A DNA stretch of 64,000 nt from Tolypothrix brevis GSE-NOS-MK-07-07A (GCA_019358985.1 JAHHIJ010000004.1:62001-126000), one strand, 5' to 3'; positions 9,801-18,041 are shown, counted from the first letter of the stretch. A program made the numbers and translations. Notes: generated by a model from the letters alone, not told the origin.

Positions 9801-11090
9801 ATGAGTCAAGTAGATATTCTCATCCTCTCAAATGGTCCTGGGGAAGTAACGACCTGGGTACGTCCGGTAGTGCAAGCTTTGCGGCAACAATTGGGGAGCG
9901 ATCGCTCTGTTGTCCGAATTTCTGTAATATTATCACCATGCCCAAATGCTACTGGTAAAGAAGCTGCCATCGCTCGTTCTTATCCAGAAGTAGATAGAGT
10001 ACAGTCAGCAGAACATTTTTGGCAGTTTTTGCTTTGGGGAAAGACTTTTGAAAATTGGGATTGGAGAAGTCACGGTGTAGTAGTCTTTCTGGGAGGGGAT
10101 CAATTTTTCCCGGTGGTAATCGGCAAAAAGCTGAATTATCGCACTGTTGTTTACGCGGAATGGGAAGCTAGATGGCATAGTTTAATTGACCGATTCGCGG
10201 TAATGAAATCTGAAGTTGCGAACCGCGTTTCTCAGAAATATGCTGATAAATTTACCGTTGTCGGTGATTTGATGGTGGAAGCACAGCAAGAGGAGGGGGA
10301 GAGAGGGAGAGAGGGGGAGGGGGGGGAAGAAACCGAATTAATTGGACTGTTGCCGGGATCGAAAGCGGCAAAGTTGTCACAGGGAGTGCCTTTGATGTTG
10401 GCGATCGCAGAATACATTCACAGCAAAAGACCTCAAACTAAGTTTATCATTCCTGTGGCTCCAACTTTGGATTTACCAACTTTAGCTAGTTTTGCCAATC
10501 CCGAAAAAAACCCCTTTGTCAAAACCTTCGGCTTTAGCAATGCTTCTCTGTACAGACGTTCCGATGGAACGTCTCTACCTGAGTACAGACGTTCCGATGG
10601 AACGTCTCTCCTAACTGCCAAAGGTTTAAGTGTGGAACTTTACACCCAGACACCTGCTTATGATTTATTATCTCAATGTAGTATCTGCTTAACTACAGTC
10701 GGGGCAAACACCGCTGAACTCGGTTCTTTAGGGGTGCCGATGATTGTTTTGCTACCAACGCAACAACTTGACGCCATGCGTTCTTGGGATGGTTTACCCG
10801 GACTTTTGGCAAATATGCCTTTGCTTGGTTCCACCTTTGCTAAGTTAATTAATTGGCTGGTACTTAGACGAAAGGGTTTATTAGCATGGCCTAATATTTG
10901 GGCAAAGTCAATGATAGTCCCGGAATTGGTAGGAAAACTTCAACCGCAAGAGGTAGGGGAGATTGTTTTAGATTATTTGGCTCATCCAGAAAAATTGGCA
11001 GCAATTCAAGCGAAGTTGCGGAGTGTTCGAGGTGAAGCCGGCGCCGCGCAAAAATTAGCTCAAATGGTATGCGAAGAAATTGCCAGATAA
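9801..11090 (+). CDS. LpxB-like glycosyltransferase (lipid-A-disaccharide synthase-related)
   Basis: A 429-residue protein of the kind annotated in cyanobacteria as lipid-A-disaccharide synthase-related. The start 'DILILSNGPGEVTTWVRPVV' is the N-terminal Rossmann strand and loop of a GT-B fold; 'LIGLLPGSKAAKLSQGVPLML' (about residues 180-200) and 'CLTTVGANTAELGSLGVPMIVLLPTQ' (near 295-320) are the nucleotide-sugar-binding half. Substrate is unknown, because cyanobacteria such as Nostoc often lack canonical lipid A. Residues about 251-272 are an odd insertion encoded by two tandem 33-bp copies of a dispersed palindrome, reading YRRSDGTSL twice. A run of G/A at 10291-10329 encodes a Glu/Gly-rich stretch. 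A MITE begins at the base after the stop codon. Confidence 0.85.
   Translation: MSQVDILILSNGPGEVTTWVRPVVQALRQQLGSDRSVVRISVILSPCPNATGKEAAIARSYPEVDRVQSAEHFWQFLLWGKTFENWDWRSHGVVVFLGGDQFFPVVIGKKLNYRTVVYAEWEARWHSLIDRFAVMKSEVANRVSQKYADKFTVVGDLMVEAQQEEGERGREGEGGEETELIGLLPGSKAAKLSQGVPLMLAIAEYIHSKRPQTKFIIPVAPTLDLPTLASFANPEKNPFVKTFGFSNASLYRRSDGTSLPEYRRSDGTSLLTAKGLSVELYTQTPAYDLLSQCSICLTTVGANTAELGSLGVPMIVLLPTQQLDAMRSWDGLPGLLANMPLLGSTFAKLINWLVLRRKGLLAWPNIWAKSMIVPELVGKLQPQEVGEIVLDYLAHPEKLAAIQAKLRSVRGEAGAAQKLAQMVCEEIAR
10550..10615. repeat. Two tandem 33-bp palindrome units inside a coding region
   Basis: Units begin at 10550 and 10583 with 'gtacagacgttccgatgga' in both. Each contains the perfect-armed palindrome agacgttcc-gat-ggaacgtct. 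It is the same arm sequence as the MITE cores elsewhere in the window (gacgttccgccggaacgtc), here with loop GAT. The 33-bp period keeps the LpxB-like reading frame open. Confidence 0.9.
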
Positions 11091-11308
11091 TAGACATCTC
11101 CAGAAACTAATTATATCATGACAGGTTTATTACTTACAATTGTAAAGACGTTCCGCCGGATTGTAAAGACGTTCCGCCGGAACGTCTCTACGACGGTTGC
11201 CATGTTTTTATTACTGTTAATTAAACGGACATGATATTATGCGTTGCCCCAAACCCTTGATTAGACGTAGCAGTGCTACGTCTCTACATTGTTTTCTGGA
11301 GATGTCTA
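11091..11308. mobile_element. MITE, family A (TAGACATC ends), composite copy
   Basis: Starts tagacatctccagaaa and ends ttttctggagatgtcta, 16-bp perfect terminal inverted repeats flanked by TA on both sides. The interior holds two cores with gacgttccgccggaacgtc arms (11146-11190, the first cut short) and a gacgtagcagtgctacgtc hairpin at 11265-11286. Part of the inside ('cggacatgatatta', 11224-11238) belongs to the second MITE family, so this is a nested insertion. It fills the space between two convergent genes, directly abutting the TAA of the upstream one. Confidence 0.88.
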
Positions 11309-11313
11309 ATTAT

Positions 11314-11712
11314 CTACTCTGAAGACTTTCCATCTCTGCGTCCTAGTTCATAAACGCCGCAACCTATACAGGAAAGTATACCCATGCTGATTGACCAACT
11401 GCGACCTAAGCCTAGTTCTACGCCCCAGTTGCATAATGCGCCAAAAATTAGAAACGGCACTATACTGAAAACCGAGGCATAAAAGGCGTTTTGGGATTCT
11501 CTTGCTTGACGAGTCTTTTCAAATTCTGATTTACTCATGTAGAGCGATCGCTCGGCAAAGTTAAACCAGCGATTAAGAAGCAGAATTACCCACTCACTGA
11601 CTGGGGAAAAAGCTAAATATAGCGCCAATGACCACAAACTTGTCCCGGCGATGGCGATGGTGTCTAACTCAATTCTAAAAGGTATTATATCAGTCAGCAT
11701 GGGTTTTGTCAA
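11314..11712 (-). CDS. Small multi-pass membrane protein, function unknown
   Basis: A 132-residue protein with three likely membrane helices: residues about 16-42 (IAIAGTSLWSLALYLAFSPV), 80-97 (ASVFSIVPFLIFGALCNW) and 105-124 (SWSISMGILSCIGCGVYEL). The loop between the first two is charged and amphipathic (YMSKSEFEKTRQARESQ). I recognise no family. Its stop codon is 5 bp from the end of one MITE and its start is 62 bp from another, so the gene is bracketed by repeats. It lies in the same direction as ftsH, downstream of it. Confidence 0.6.
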   Translation of the reverse strand: MTKPMLTDIIPFRIELDTIAIAGTSLWSLALYLAFSPVSEWVILLLNRWFNFAERSLYMSKSEFEKTRQARESQNAFYASVFSIVPFLIFGALCNWGVELGLGRSWSISMGILSCIGCGVYELGRRDGKSSE

Positions 11713-11774
11713 TTCTGCAAAGCTAAATCAACCATATAAGCGATTTTTGACAGAAAGTCAACCACATTTGGGCT

Positions 11775-11900
11775 GATATCATGTCCGTTTAATTAGTAGA
11801 GACGTTCCGCCGGAACGTCTTTACAATACACGTAATATCATGTCCGATAAAGTAGAGACGTAGCAGTGCTACGTCTCTACGTCTTTTTTGGAGATGTCTA
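11775..11900. mobile_element. MITE, hybrid of families B (left) and A (right)
   Basis: Left part starts gatatcatgtccgtttaatt and carries a gacgttccgccggaacgtc hairpin (11800-11820); then a second 'atatcatgtccg' at 11836 and a gacgtagcagtgctacgtc hairpin (11856-11880); the right end is ggagatgtcta, the family A terminus. The last three bases, cta, read TAG on the minus strand and form the stop codon of ftsH. Confidence 0.8.
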
Positions 11901-13784
11901 TTGAGACACAACTAAAGTTGGCTCAGGTAGTTGAGTATATTCACCGACAATTTTTCGGAATAAATCTCCCTCAATTGTCTCTTGGTCTGACAACAAATCT
12001 ACCAGATGCTCCATTGCTGTGCGGTTTTCTTGCAAAAGTTCTTTTGATTTGATGTAGCAATGGTTGATAATTTCCCGCACTTGGGAATCAATTTTGGCGG
12101 CAATTTCTTCAGAATACTCTGATTTGTTCATCCAGTCACGTCCTAAGAACACCTCTCCACTGCTTTGATTTTCTAGGGAAAGTAAACCTAAGTCAGACAT
12201 GCCGAAACGTGTCACCATTTGCCGTGCCATTCCAGAGACTTTTTGCAAGTCATCTCCGGCACCGGTGGTTACTTCTGGTTTGCCGAAAACAATTTCTTCA
12301 GCGGCGCGACCTGCTAAAGTTGAGGTAATTCTGGATAGCAGTTGAGAACGAGAAATTAAGCCTTGTTCTTCGTTGGGAGTAAACCAAGTTAAACCTTGTG
12401 CTTGTCCCCGTGGGATAAGTGTAACTTTTTGCACTGGGTCATGGTCTTTAAGTAATGTCCCCACTAAAGCGTGTCCAACTTCATGGTAAGCAATTAAGCG
12501 CTTACTTTTGCTGTCTACTAAGGGTGTACCTTCCATCCCAGCAACAACGCGGTCAACCGCATCATCAATTTCTAAAAGGGTGATAGATTCTTTGCGGCGT
12601 CTGGCGGTGAGAATTGCGGCTTCATTGAGTAAATTGGCTAAATCAGCACCAGTGAATCCAGGAGTGCGGCGAGCGATCGCTTCTAATGATACACTCTTAT
12701 CAACTTTTTTATTCCGCGCATGGACTTGGAGAATTTCCAATCGTCCTTTCATGTCCGGTGCATCAACTATTACCTGCCGGTCAAAGCGTCCCGGACGCAA
12801 TAATGCTGAATCGAGTACATCTGGGCGGTTTGTGGCAGCAATAATAATGATGCCAGTGTTACCTTCAAAACCATCCATCTCAGTGAGGAGTTGGTTCAGG
12901 GTTTGTTCTCTCTCATCGTTACCACCACCAATACCGGCACCGCGTTGTCTGCCTACGGCGTCGATTTCATCGATAAAGATGATACAAGGAGCGTTATCTT
13001 TCGCTTTTTTGAACAAATCGCGCACACGGGATGCACCAACACCTACAAACATTTCCACAAATTCTGAACCGGAAATACTGAAGAATGGTACACCAGCTTC
13101 CCCAGCGATCGCTTTTGCGAGTAAAGTTTTACCAGTGCCTGGAGGTCCAACTAACAGCACTCCTTTGGGAATGCGGGCACCGACTGCGGTAAATTTTTCT
13201 GGTAGTTTGAGGAAGGTAACGACTTCTTGCAGTTCTTCTTTTGCTTCTTCAATGCCTGCAACATCGTTAAATGTTACTCCTGTTTTTGCCTCCATTTGAA
13301 AACGCGCTTTAGATTTGCCGAAGTTCATCGCTTGGCTAGAGGCATTAGTCGAGCGTCGCAGGAATAATAACATTAACGCCAGTAGTGGCAAAATCCACAT
13401 TAAGTTAATTAAAAGCCCAACAGCTGCTCTACTATTAGCTGAGGAAACCTCCCCAAAATTAACTTTATTCTCTTTGAGCTTGTTAATTAACTCTGTATTA
13501 TTCTCCAAAAGCCTTACTTTTTGCGGTGTCTCTTTTTTGCCTTTGAAATAAACCGTGGCAATTTGTTCAGCTTCGTCAAGTTCTACTTTATCAACTTGGT
13601 TGTTTTTAGTCGCTTTCAGCAAGTCACCATACTCTAGAGTTTGCCGCTCTACTTTTTGCGCGAATGCGGGACTACTGCCGAAAATTCCCGGCAACATGAT
13701 TAAACTCGCTGCTAGCGCTCCAGTCAATGCTATGCGCTTTGACGAGTGCTGTTTGCTCAATGCCTTTTTCTGAAAATTTGTCAT
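11898..13784 (-). CDS. ftsH: ATP-dependent zinc metalloprotease FtsH
   Basis: A 628-residue membrane-bound AAA+ protease. In photosynthetic cells, FtsH complexes in the thylakoid remove damaged D1 of photosystem II, and this length and layout match the thylakoid type (FtsH2-like). Two membrane helices (about 19-42, with a possible signal-peptide role, and 121-142) flank the small lumenal domain; Walker A is GPPGTGKT (213-220), Walker B FIDEID follows, then the 'SRH' region, and the zinc site HEVGH sits in '[11 protein letters not shown]', with the third ligand expected in '[10 protein letters not shown]'. The stop codon TAG is the outer end of an adjacent MITE, so the natural C-terminus may have been slightly changed. 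Confidence 0.96.
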   Translation of the reverse strand: MTNFQKKALSKQHSSKRIALTGALAASLIMLPGIFGSSPAFAQKVERQTLEYGDLLKATKNNQVDKVELDEAEQIATVYFKGKKETPQKVRLLENNTELINKLKENKVNFGEVSSANSRAAVGLLINLMWILPLLALMLLFLRRSTNASSQAMNFGKSKARFQMEAKTGVTFNDVAGIEEAKEELQEVVTFLKLPEKFTAVGARIPKGVLLVGPPGTGKTLLAKAIAGEAGVPFFSISGSEFVEMFVGVGASRVRDLFKKAKDNAPCIIFIDEIDAVGRQRGAGIGGGNDEREQTLNQLLTEMDGFEGNTGIIIIAATNRPDVLDSALLRPGRFDRQVIVDAPDMKGRLEILQVHARNKKVDKSVSLEAIARRTPGFTGADLANLLNEAAILTARRRKESITLLEIDDAVDRVVAGMEGTPLVDSKSKRLIAYHEVGHALVGTLLKDHDPVQKVTLIPRGQAQGLTWFTPNEEQGLISRSQLLSRITSTLAGRAAEEIVFGKPEVTTGAGDDLQKVSGMARQMVTRFGMSDLGLLSLENQSSGEVFLGRDWMNKSEYSEEIAAKIDSQVREIINHCYIKSKELLQENRTAMEHLVDLLSDQETIEGDLFRKIVGEYTQLPEPTLVVSQ

Positions 13785-13924
13785 AATAATTACCTTTTGT
13801 CTGCTGCTACATACTGGAGCGCTAGTTTTATGTCTATTCTTTTAGCAAGAATTGAAATCACTGTTTTCTTAATCTAGTGTAACTTTCAGTTTCAGGCATT
13901 TCCAATTCTGTTTTGGCTGGGAGA

Positions 13925-13998
13925 CAAGGAAGCATTTTAGCCCACGAAGGTGGGCTTTGTTCGTAGAGCCAGCGGCTTATAGCCTGAGGGCTTTTCGG
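13925..13998. repeat. Dispersed 'agcccacgaaggtgggct' repeat
   Basis: The hairpin agcccac-gaag-gtgggct is followed by 'ttgttcgtagagccagcggctt', a layout shared with the repeat at 19487-19552 ('agtccgcgattaggcggactttgtttgtgtagccgcga'). Both belong to a widespread cyanobacterial intergenic family. Located between ftsH and the small membrane protein gene. Confidence 0.6.
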
Positions 13999-14017
13999 AA
14001 AGGGAAAACATCCCCCT

Positions 14018-14302
14018 CTACTTCTCGCTGTCGTTTATTTCTGCTAAAACCTTGTCAAGTCTATCGTTTGCGTCTTTAGCGAGAGATATGCAACAGACAT
14101 TTGAAGCTAAACCTCCAGCAGCGGCAACTGTTCCTTCTGGAACTTGATTTGACAAAATTAGTCCAGCACCTATAAGTCCAATGAAGAAAGATACTGAGGT
14201 GGCAATCAAGGCTAGGTTAAAGCTGTAACGTCCTTGTCGCAAGCGTTCTTGGGCAATGCTTAATTCGATTGTAGAGTGGTTCGGGGTTAGTTTGTTATTC
14301 AT
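14018..14302 (-). CDS. Small two-helix membrane protein, CyanoTRADD-associated type
   Basis: A 94-residue protein with two predicted membrane helices: residues about 28-51 (SFNLALIATSVSFFIGLIGAGLIL) and 57-75 (GTVAAAGGLASNVCCISLA), separated by a short 'SNQVPEG' turn, and a C-terminal 'AKDANDRLDKVLAEI'. The pattern 'A..R...SFNLAL.AT...F...G...L..G...EGT....GG......C...AKDANDRLD' is the one I know from the cyanobacterial TRADD-N-associated two-transmembrane domain, described as a membrane partner in large NTP-dependent conflict systems. Here it stands alone, next to a DNA methyltransferase module. The family call is from memory of the pattern; a role in defence is inference. Confidence 0.6.
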   Translation of the reverse strand: MNNKLTPNHSTIELSIAQERLRQGRYSFNLALIATSVSFFIGLIGAGLILSNQVPEGTVAAAGGLASNVCCISLAKDANDRLDKVLAEINDSEK

Positions 14303-14439
14303 GGATTTTGCTCGCGGATTTAAGTTTCATACTTCTACTGTCGAGCCAAATCCTGGAAATACTGACTAGGCAATGATTGTGTTGTAAATCACTTGTGTGT
14401 TTTCTATGATTGTCGTATGCCTTAGTAAAGCCTTTTTTA

Positions 14440-14482
14440 ACGCAGAGGAGCGCGGAGGTAAGCGCAGAGTGACGCAGAGTTT
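14440..14482. repeat. Dispersed 'cgcagaggagcgcggaggta' repeat
   Basis: The sequence 'aacgcagaggagcgcgga' plus 'ggtaagcgcagagtgacgcagag' is a common cyanobacterial intergenic repeat. Its reverse complement, slightly diverged, is at 9568-9595. Confidence 0.6.
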
Positions 14483-14569
14483 TTGTGAGAAATTTTCGTC
14501 ATGAATTTATGCAATATTGTACTTAGTTGCGATCGCGTAAATACTCGCTGATAAAAAATTAGCTAAACC

Positions 14570-14869
14570 ATGACAGACTCTAGCCTTGCCAAGAAAAAGA
14601 AGAAAGTAACTTACACAGCCTCTACACAAGGCATAGATAGGGCAGAAAATGCCTTAAAAAGGCTAGGGTTTGAGTCAAAAAGTAACTTTGCAGAATCTCA
14701 ACTTTTATCTCGTAGTACAGTTACAAAATTTTTTCAATGTCAGCCTATTCAGCTTGATTCTTTTAAAAGAATATGTAAGGCACTGAAGTTGAATTGGGCA
14801 GAAATTGCGGAGAGAATAGAAGAAGGACAATCATACCATAATGCGGACAGCAGACAAAGCCAAAATTGA
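14570..14869 (+). CDS. Stand-alone effector-associated HTH protein
   Basis: A 99-residue protein with a lysine-rich start (KKKKK at 8-12) and one helical DNA-binding-like domain, 'GIDRAENALKRLGFESKSNFAESQLLSRSTVTKFFQCQPIQLDSFKRICKALKLNWAEIAE' in outline (residues about 21-82). This pattern is known to me as the N-terminal HTH that cyanobacteria normally fuse to NACHT or NB-ARC ATPases and other effector domains. Here it is separate and its last 29 bp overlap the start of the methyltransferase gene, so the two are translationally coupled. It may repress the operon or guide its partner; neither is shown by the sequence. Confidence 0.7.
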   Translation: MTDSSLAKKKKKVTYTASTQGIDRAENALKRLGFESKSNFAESQLLSRSTVTKFFQCQPIQLDSFKRICKALKLNWAEIAERIEEGQSYHNADSRQSQN

Positions 14870-16298
14870 ATATGGAGATTTTCAAACACCTATAGAACTA
14901 GCAGATAAAATATGTCAAAAGTTAGTAGAACTAGGCGTAAAACCTGATGTGGTGATTGAACCAACATGCGGAATTGGCGCTTTTATTAAAGCATCAGCGT
15001 GTTCTTTTAAATCTCTCAGGAAAATTATAGGTATTGAAATAAATACGGAATATATATGTAAGATTAATCAAAATAACTCTATTTTTGAACATTTATCTCT
15101 GGAAGTAAGTCAAGGAAACTTTTTTGAAATTAATTGGTTCTCATTAATTGAACATTTTTCAGAACCAATCTTAGTTATTGGTAATTTTCCTTGGGTAACT
15201 AATTCACAGCAGGGAATAATTAACGGCTTAAACATGCCAGAAAAAAATAATTTTCAAAATTATGCTGGACTTGATGCAATTACAGGAAAAAGTAATTTTG
15301 ATATATCAGAATGGATGTTAATACAAGTTGTTGAATGGCTACAAAACCGCAATGGTTATTTAGCAATGATTTGCAAGACATCTGTTGCCAGAAAATTACT
15401 AAAATATATTTATACCAACAAACGGCAACTGGATCGTGCAGGTATCTTCGGAATTGATGCCAAGAAATACTTTGGTGTTTCTGTTGAGGCTTGTTTATTA
15501 TTTTGTAAATTTGATTCTGGTTCACATAATTATTTATTTGATGTTTTTGATAATCTAGAAACTAAAACAAGTTATCGAATTGGATATAAAAATGGCATTA
15601 CTATTAGAAATTTACCTGACTTTGAAGAATTAAGTAATTTGTATGGTAGCAATGAAATTAAGTGGCGTTCTGGTATTAAGCATGATTGTTCACAAATCAT
15701 GGAGTTTCATCAGGTAAACGATAATCTTATCAATGGATTGGGTGAAATAGTAGATATAGAAAAAAATTACCTTTTTCCGCTGCTTAAAGGTTCGGACGTA
15801 GCAAATAATCGAATAACATATACAAAGCGTTATGTTCTCGTTACTCAACAATATATTGGTGAGTCTACAGACCTTATAAAAAATGTTGCTCCTAAAACTT
15901 GGTACTATTTAGAAAGTCATGCTAATTACTTAGATAGGAGAAAAAGTAAAATTTATGAGAATAATCCACGCTTCTCTATTTTTGGAGTTGGAAACTATAC
16001 TTTTGCACCTTGGAAAATTGCAATTTGTGGACTTTACAAAAGCCTGGATTTTCGGTTGATAAACCAAATAAACAATAAACCTGTAGTTTTTGACGATACT
16101 ATTTACTTTCTCAGTTTTTGTGATGAGCAAGTTGCACGTCAAACATTCCAGCTTTTGACTTCTTCTTCAGCTATTAGATTTTTTTCATCATTAATTTTTT
16201 GGGATGAAAAGCGTCCGATCAAAGCTAGTATTCTCAACAGCTTAAACTTAAGAGAACTTGAGAAAGTAGAAACGTTTACCTTATTTGGTAATTCATAA
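14841..16298 (+). CDS. N6-adenine-type DNA methyltransferase (Eco57I/HsdM-like)
   Basis: A 485-residue SAM-dependent DNA methyltransferase. Motif I is 'VVIEPTCGIGAFI' (37-49), an acidic residue follows in 'GIEIN' (64-68), and the catalytic motif IV is NFPW (115-118), an (N/D)PP(Y/F/W) variant used by amino-methyltransferases. The first residues 'EYGDFQTP' are the usual lead-in of these enzymes. The remaining 350 residues should recognise the target. No endonuclease gene follows; the next genes are toxin-antitoxin pairs on the other strand. Base composition is clearly more AT-rich than the housekeeping genes, pointing to transfer. It could be a solitary methyltransferase, or the modification part of an unrecognised defence unit with the overlapping HTH gene. 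Confidence 0.85.
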   Translation: MRTADKAKIEYGDFQTPIELADKICQKLVELGVKPDVVIEPTCGIGAFIKASACSFKSLRKIIGIEINTEYICKINQNNSIFEHLSLEVSQGNFFEINWFSLIEHFSEPILVIGNFPWVTNSQQGIINGLNMPEKNNFQNYAGLDAITGKSNFDISEWMLIQVVEWLQNRNGYLAMICKTSVARKLLKYIYTNKRQLDRAGIFGIDAKKYFGVSVEACLLFCKFDSGSHNYLFDVFDNLETKTSYRIGYKNGITIRNLPDFEELSNLYGSNEIKWRSGIKHDCSQIMEFHQVNDNLINGLGEIVDIEKNYLFPLLKGSDVANNRITYTKRYVLVTQQYIGESTDLIKNVAPKTWYYLESHANYLDRRKSKIYENNPRFSIFGVGNYTFAPWKIAICGLYKSLDFRLINQINNKPVVFDDTIYFLSFCDEQVARQTFQLLTSSSAIRFFSSLIFWDEKRPIKASILNSLNLRELEKVETFTLFGNS

Positions 16299-16337
16299 GT
16301 AATATCTGTGTTACGGTGGGAAGGGTGCGATCGCTCC

Positions 16338-16670
16338 TCAAACCAACACCAAAATACTTTCTTGCTCTGTGTTCCCAAACTGACTTATGATGGCGTAATT
16401 ATTCCGCAAGATTTGCACAATTGTGGTGGTTGGACAATTGCCAATGCGAAGATAGATGAATTTTGGAGGATGACTGTAGAGAAGACTACGTTGATGGAAA
16501 TCAGAGTCTTTAGAAACGATTATAAAATCATTTGCTTTGGCATATTCCCAAATCATCACATCCTCACTCTGTATGAGTGCCAATGTTTTAACGTGTGCTG
16601 AATTGGGATACAGATCCGTTATTTGCGAAATGATTCTGTCGGAAAGGTTTTCGTCTAAAAGCAGTTTCAC
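16338..16670 (-). CDS. DUF5615 (PIN-like) toxin, pair 1
   Basis: A 110-residue PIN-like protein. The start 'KLLLDENLSDRI' carries the first acidic pair (Asp6, Glu7), and 'IVSKDSDFHQRSLL' in the middle carries the second (DSDF), as expected for the DUF5615/Mut7-C-like nuclease fold. Family members are paired with DUF433 proteins and are thought to be toxins acting on RNA. It overlaps the DUF433 gene by four bases (ATGA). Length is normal and both acidic motifs are intact. Confidence 0.85.
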   Translation of the reverse strand: MKLLLDENLSDRIISQITDLYPNSAHVKTLALIQSEDVMIWEYAKANDFIIVSKDSDFHQRSLLYSHPPKFIYLRIGNCPTTTIVQILRNNYAIISQFGNTEQESILVLV

Positions 16671-16930
16671 AGAGATGCCACGAATAACTTTTTCTCACGA
16701 TCTGCGGCAAAAGCCAGACAAGCTTTGATATCTTCTGAGGTAAGTTCAGAAAAGTCTGCCAAAATCTCTTCTTCGCTCATGCCGCTTGCAAGATATTCTA
16801 AGATATCGTAGACTGTGATTCGCATTCCGCGAATGCAGGGTTTACCACTGCGTTTGCCCGGTTCAATTGTAATGATGTCGTGGTAGTTCATATTGCGGGG
16901 ATGTTTGCTTGTGTCTATATTAATAGACAT
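16667..16930 (-). CDS. DUF433 antitoxin, pair 1
   Basis: A DUF433 protein with the family signature 'GKRSGKPCIRGMRITVYDILEYLASGMSEEEILADF' in outline (residues about 27-62). DUF433 proteins have a helix-turn-helix core and act as the antitoxin of DUF5615 toxins. The upstream start at 16930 lies inside the terminal repeat of a neighbouring MITE (its ATGTCTA), giving 13 extra residues; the second Met at 16891 gives MNYHDIITIEPG, the usual family start, and is more likely. Overlaps its toxin by ATGA. Confidence 0.85.
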   Translation of the reverse strand: MSINIDTSKHPRNMNYHDIITIEPGKRSGKPCIRGMRITVYDILEYLASGMSEEEILADFSELTSEDIKACLAFAADREKKLFVASL

Positions 16931-17012
16931 AGGAGTGAAAATTAATTATGCATTGTCCAAAACCCTTGTAGAGACGCGAAATTTCGCGTCTCTACATTGT
17001 TTTCCATAATAA
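16923..17012. mobile_element. MITE, family A, with one degraded end
   Basis: Left end tagacataggagtgaaaatt, the usual inner phrase 'aattatgcattgtccaaaac', then a hairpin with arms gagacgcga/tcgcgtctc around aatt (16972-16995). The right end fades into 'ttgttttccataat' with no clear GATGTCTA. Confidence 0.75.
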
Positions 17013-17088
17013 AGTTACTTCACCAACCTCGGCAACCTCTCCAGGGCTTTCGTCCGTCCGCTGCATTTTGCCGTGTTAGCCTGCACGG

Positions 17089-17427
17089 CTAGTCTCCGCT
17101 GATTTCTACTAATGTCTCACCAGCCGCTAAAAGTTCTAAGGCTCTAGGTAACGTCTCGCTCAGAATCTCGCACAACCGAGCATTAGAGGTATTGCCACAA
17201 GTCAACCAAATAATTTGTGGCGGCGAACCAAGCCGCTCAACCAAATCCACAAAGTCGCCGTCCTTAGTCATCACAATGCATTTCTGGGCTTTTGCTGAAG
17301 AGAAAATTTCCGGATCTTCAGCATCTCTTAGCCCAAGATCACGTAAGGCTACTGCTTCAACCCCAAATGTGCTGGTAATCCAGGTTGTAATTGCCGGAGA
17401 TAGGTGTGCATCTACCCAGATTGTCAT
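17089..17427 (-). CDS. DUF5615 (PIN-like) toxin, pair 2
   Basis: A 112-residue PIN-like protein. 'TIWVDAHLSPAI' carries the first acid (Asp5) and 'CIVMTKDGDFVDLVERLG' the second motif (DGDF), followed by 'PPQIIWLTCGNTSNARLCEIL', which resembles 'PPKFIYLRIGNCPTTTIVQIL' in pair 1. The two toxins are therefore paralogues, though clearly diverged in sequence. ATGA overlap with its DUF433 partner. Confidence 0.87.
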   Translation of the reverse strand: MTIWVDAHLSPAITTWITSTFGVEAVALRDLGLRDAEDPEIFSSAKAQKCIVMTKDGDFVDLVERLGSPPQIIWLTCGNTSNARLCEILSETLPRALELLAAGETLVEISGD

Positions 17428-17648
17428 GCCACTAAAATCGGGTGATTAAGTTTTCGTGAGGCATATAAAAGTGATGCCTTCAGATCATCCGCCTCAAGAT
17501 CAGGCATTTCTTCTAAAATTTCTCCTGCACTTAGACCTGCTGCAAATAAATCGAGTATATCTGATACTCGAATTCTCATGCCTCGGATGCAGGGGCGACC
17601 GCCGCACTGTCGAGGATTAACTGTAATTCTTGAAAGTAGTTCTGCCAT
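17424..17648 (-). CDS. DUF433 antitoxin, pair 2
   Basis: A 74-residue DUF433 protein: 'ITVNPRQCGGRPCIRGMRIRVSDILDLFAAGLSAGEILEEM' in outline, with a C-terminal 'ADDLKASLLYASRKLNHPILVA' that should contact the toxin. Same order and same four-base overlap with the toxin as pair 1, 160 bp away. Sequence divergence between the pairs argues for two separate acquisitions or an old duplication and probably for separate specificity. Confidence 0.88.
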   Translation of the reverse strand: MAELLSRITVNPRQCGGRPCIRGMRIRVSDILDLFAAGLSAGEILEEMPDLEADDLKASLLYASRKLNHPILVA

Positions 17649-17837
17649 TAAAGGTAGCTCTCACAACATTTATCTCTATTTTGACACTCTGCGGTCTGTT
17701 CGCCCTTGGCGTCTCCCCTTGGCAGAAGACACGCAGATTCTCTAATACTCGCTTAAAAGGGATAGTCAAATATCCCCCTACACGCTCAAAACAACTACCA
17801 GTACTATCCGGGGGGTGCAATTGCGCTTACTTAGGAT

Positions 17838-17966
17838 TTAATTAATGCTTTCCGAGTTCATCACAAAGCCAGTTCGGTACGCTCCATGTTTTTCCATTAC
17901 TTGTTTACCCAGAGTCGCAACTTGTGCGGGTGCGAGGTAAATCAGGGGTTGCTCCTTACAAAACAC
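17838..17966 (-). pseudogene. Short open frame, probably the 3' end of a lost gene
   Basis: A 42-codon frame with protein-like sequence (EQPLIYLAPAQVATLGKQVM, then HGAYRTGFVMNSESIN and a TAA stop). It has only a possible GTG start and an in-frame stop just upstream. The composition looks like the C-terminus of a larger soluble protein, but I cannot place it in a family. The rest of 17649-18215 holds the palindrome gccgggggaagcttcccccggt (18042-18062) and 'ccaaggggcttccgtgccgttcggcg' (18106-18131), and nothing else recognised. Confidence 0.35.
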
Positions 17967-18041
17967 TTCTTAACGTAGATGATTATTCCTACTTGCGCTT
18001 TAATTCTATCATTTTTGACGGTGCTTAAAACGCAAAATGCG

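Noticed and set aside
12508-13299. Plus-strand ORF of 263 codons
   Set aside because: It is the antisense of ftsH and has no recognisable domain.
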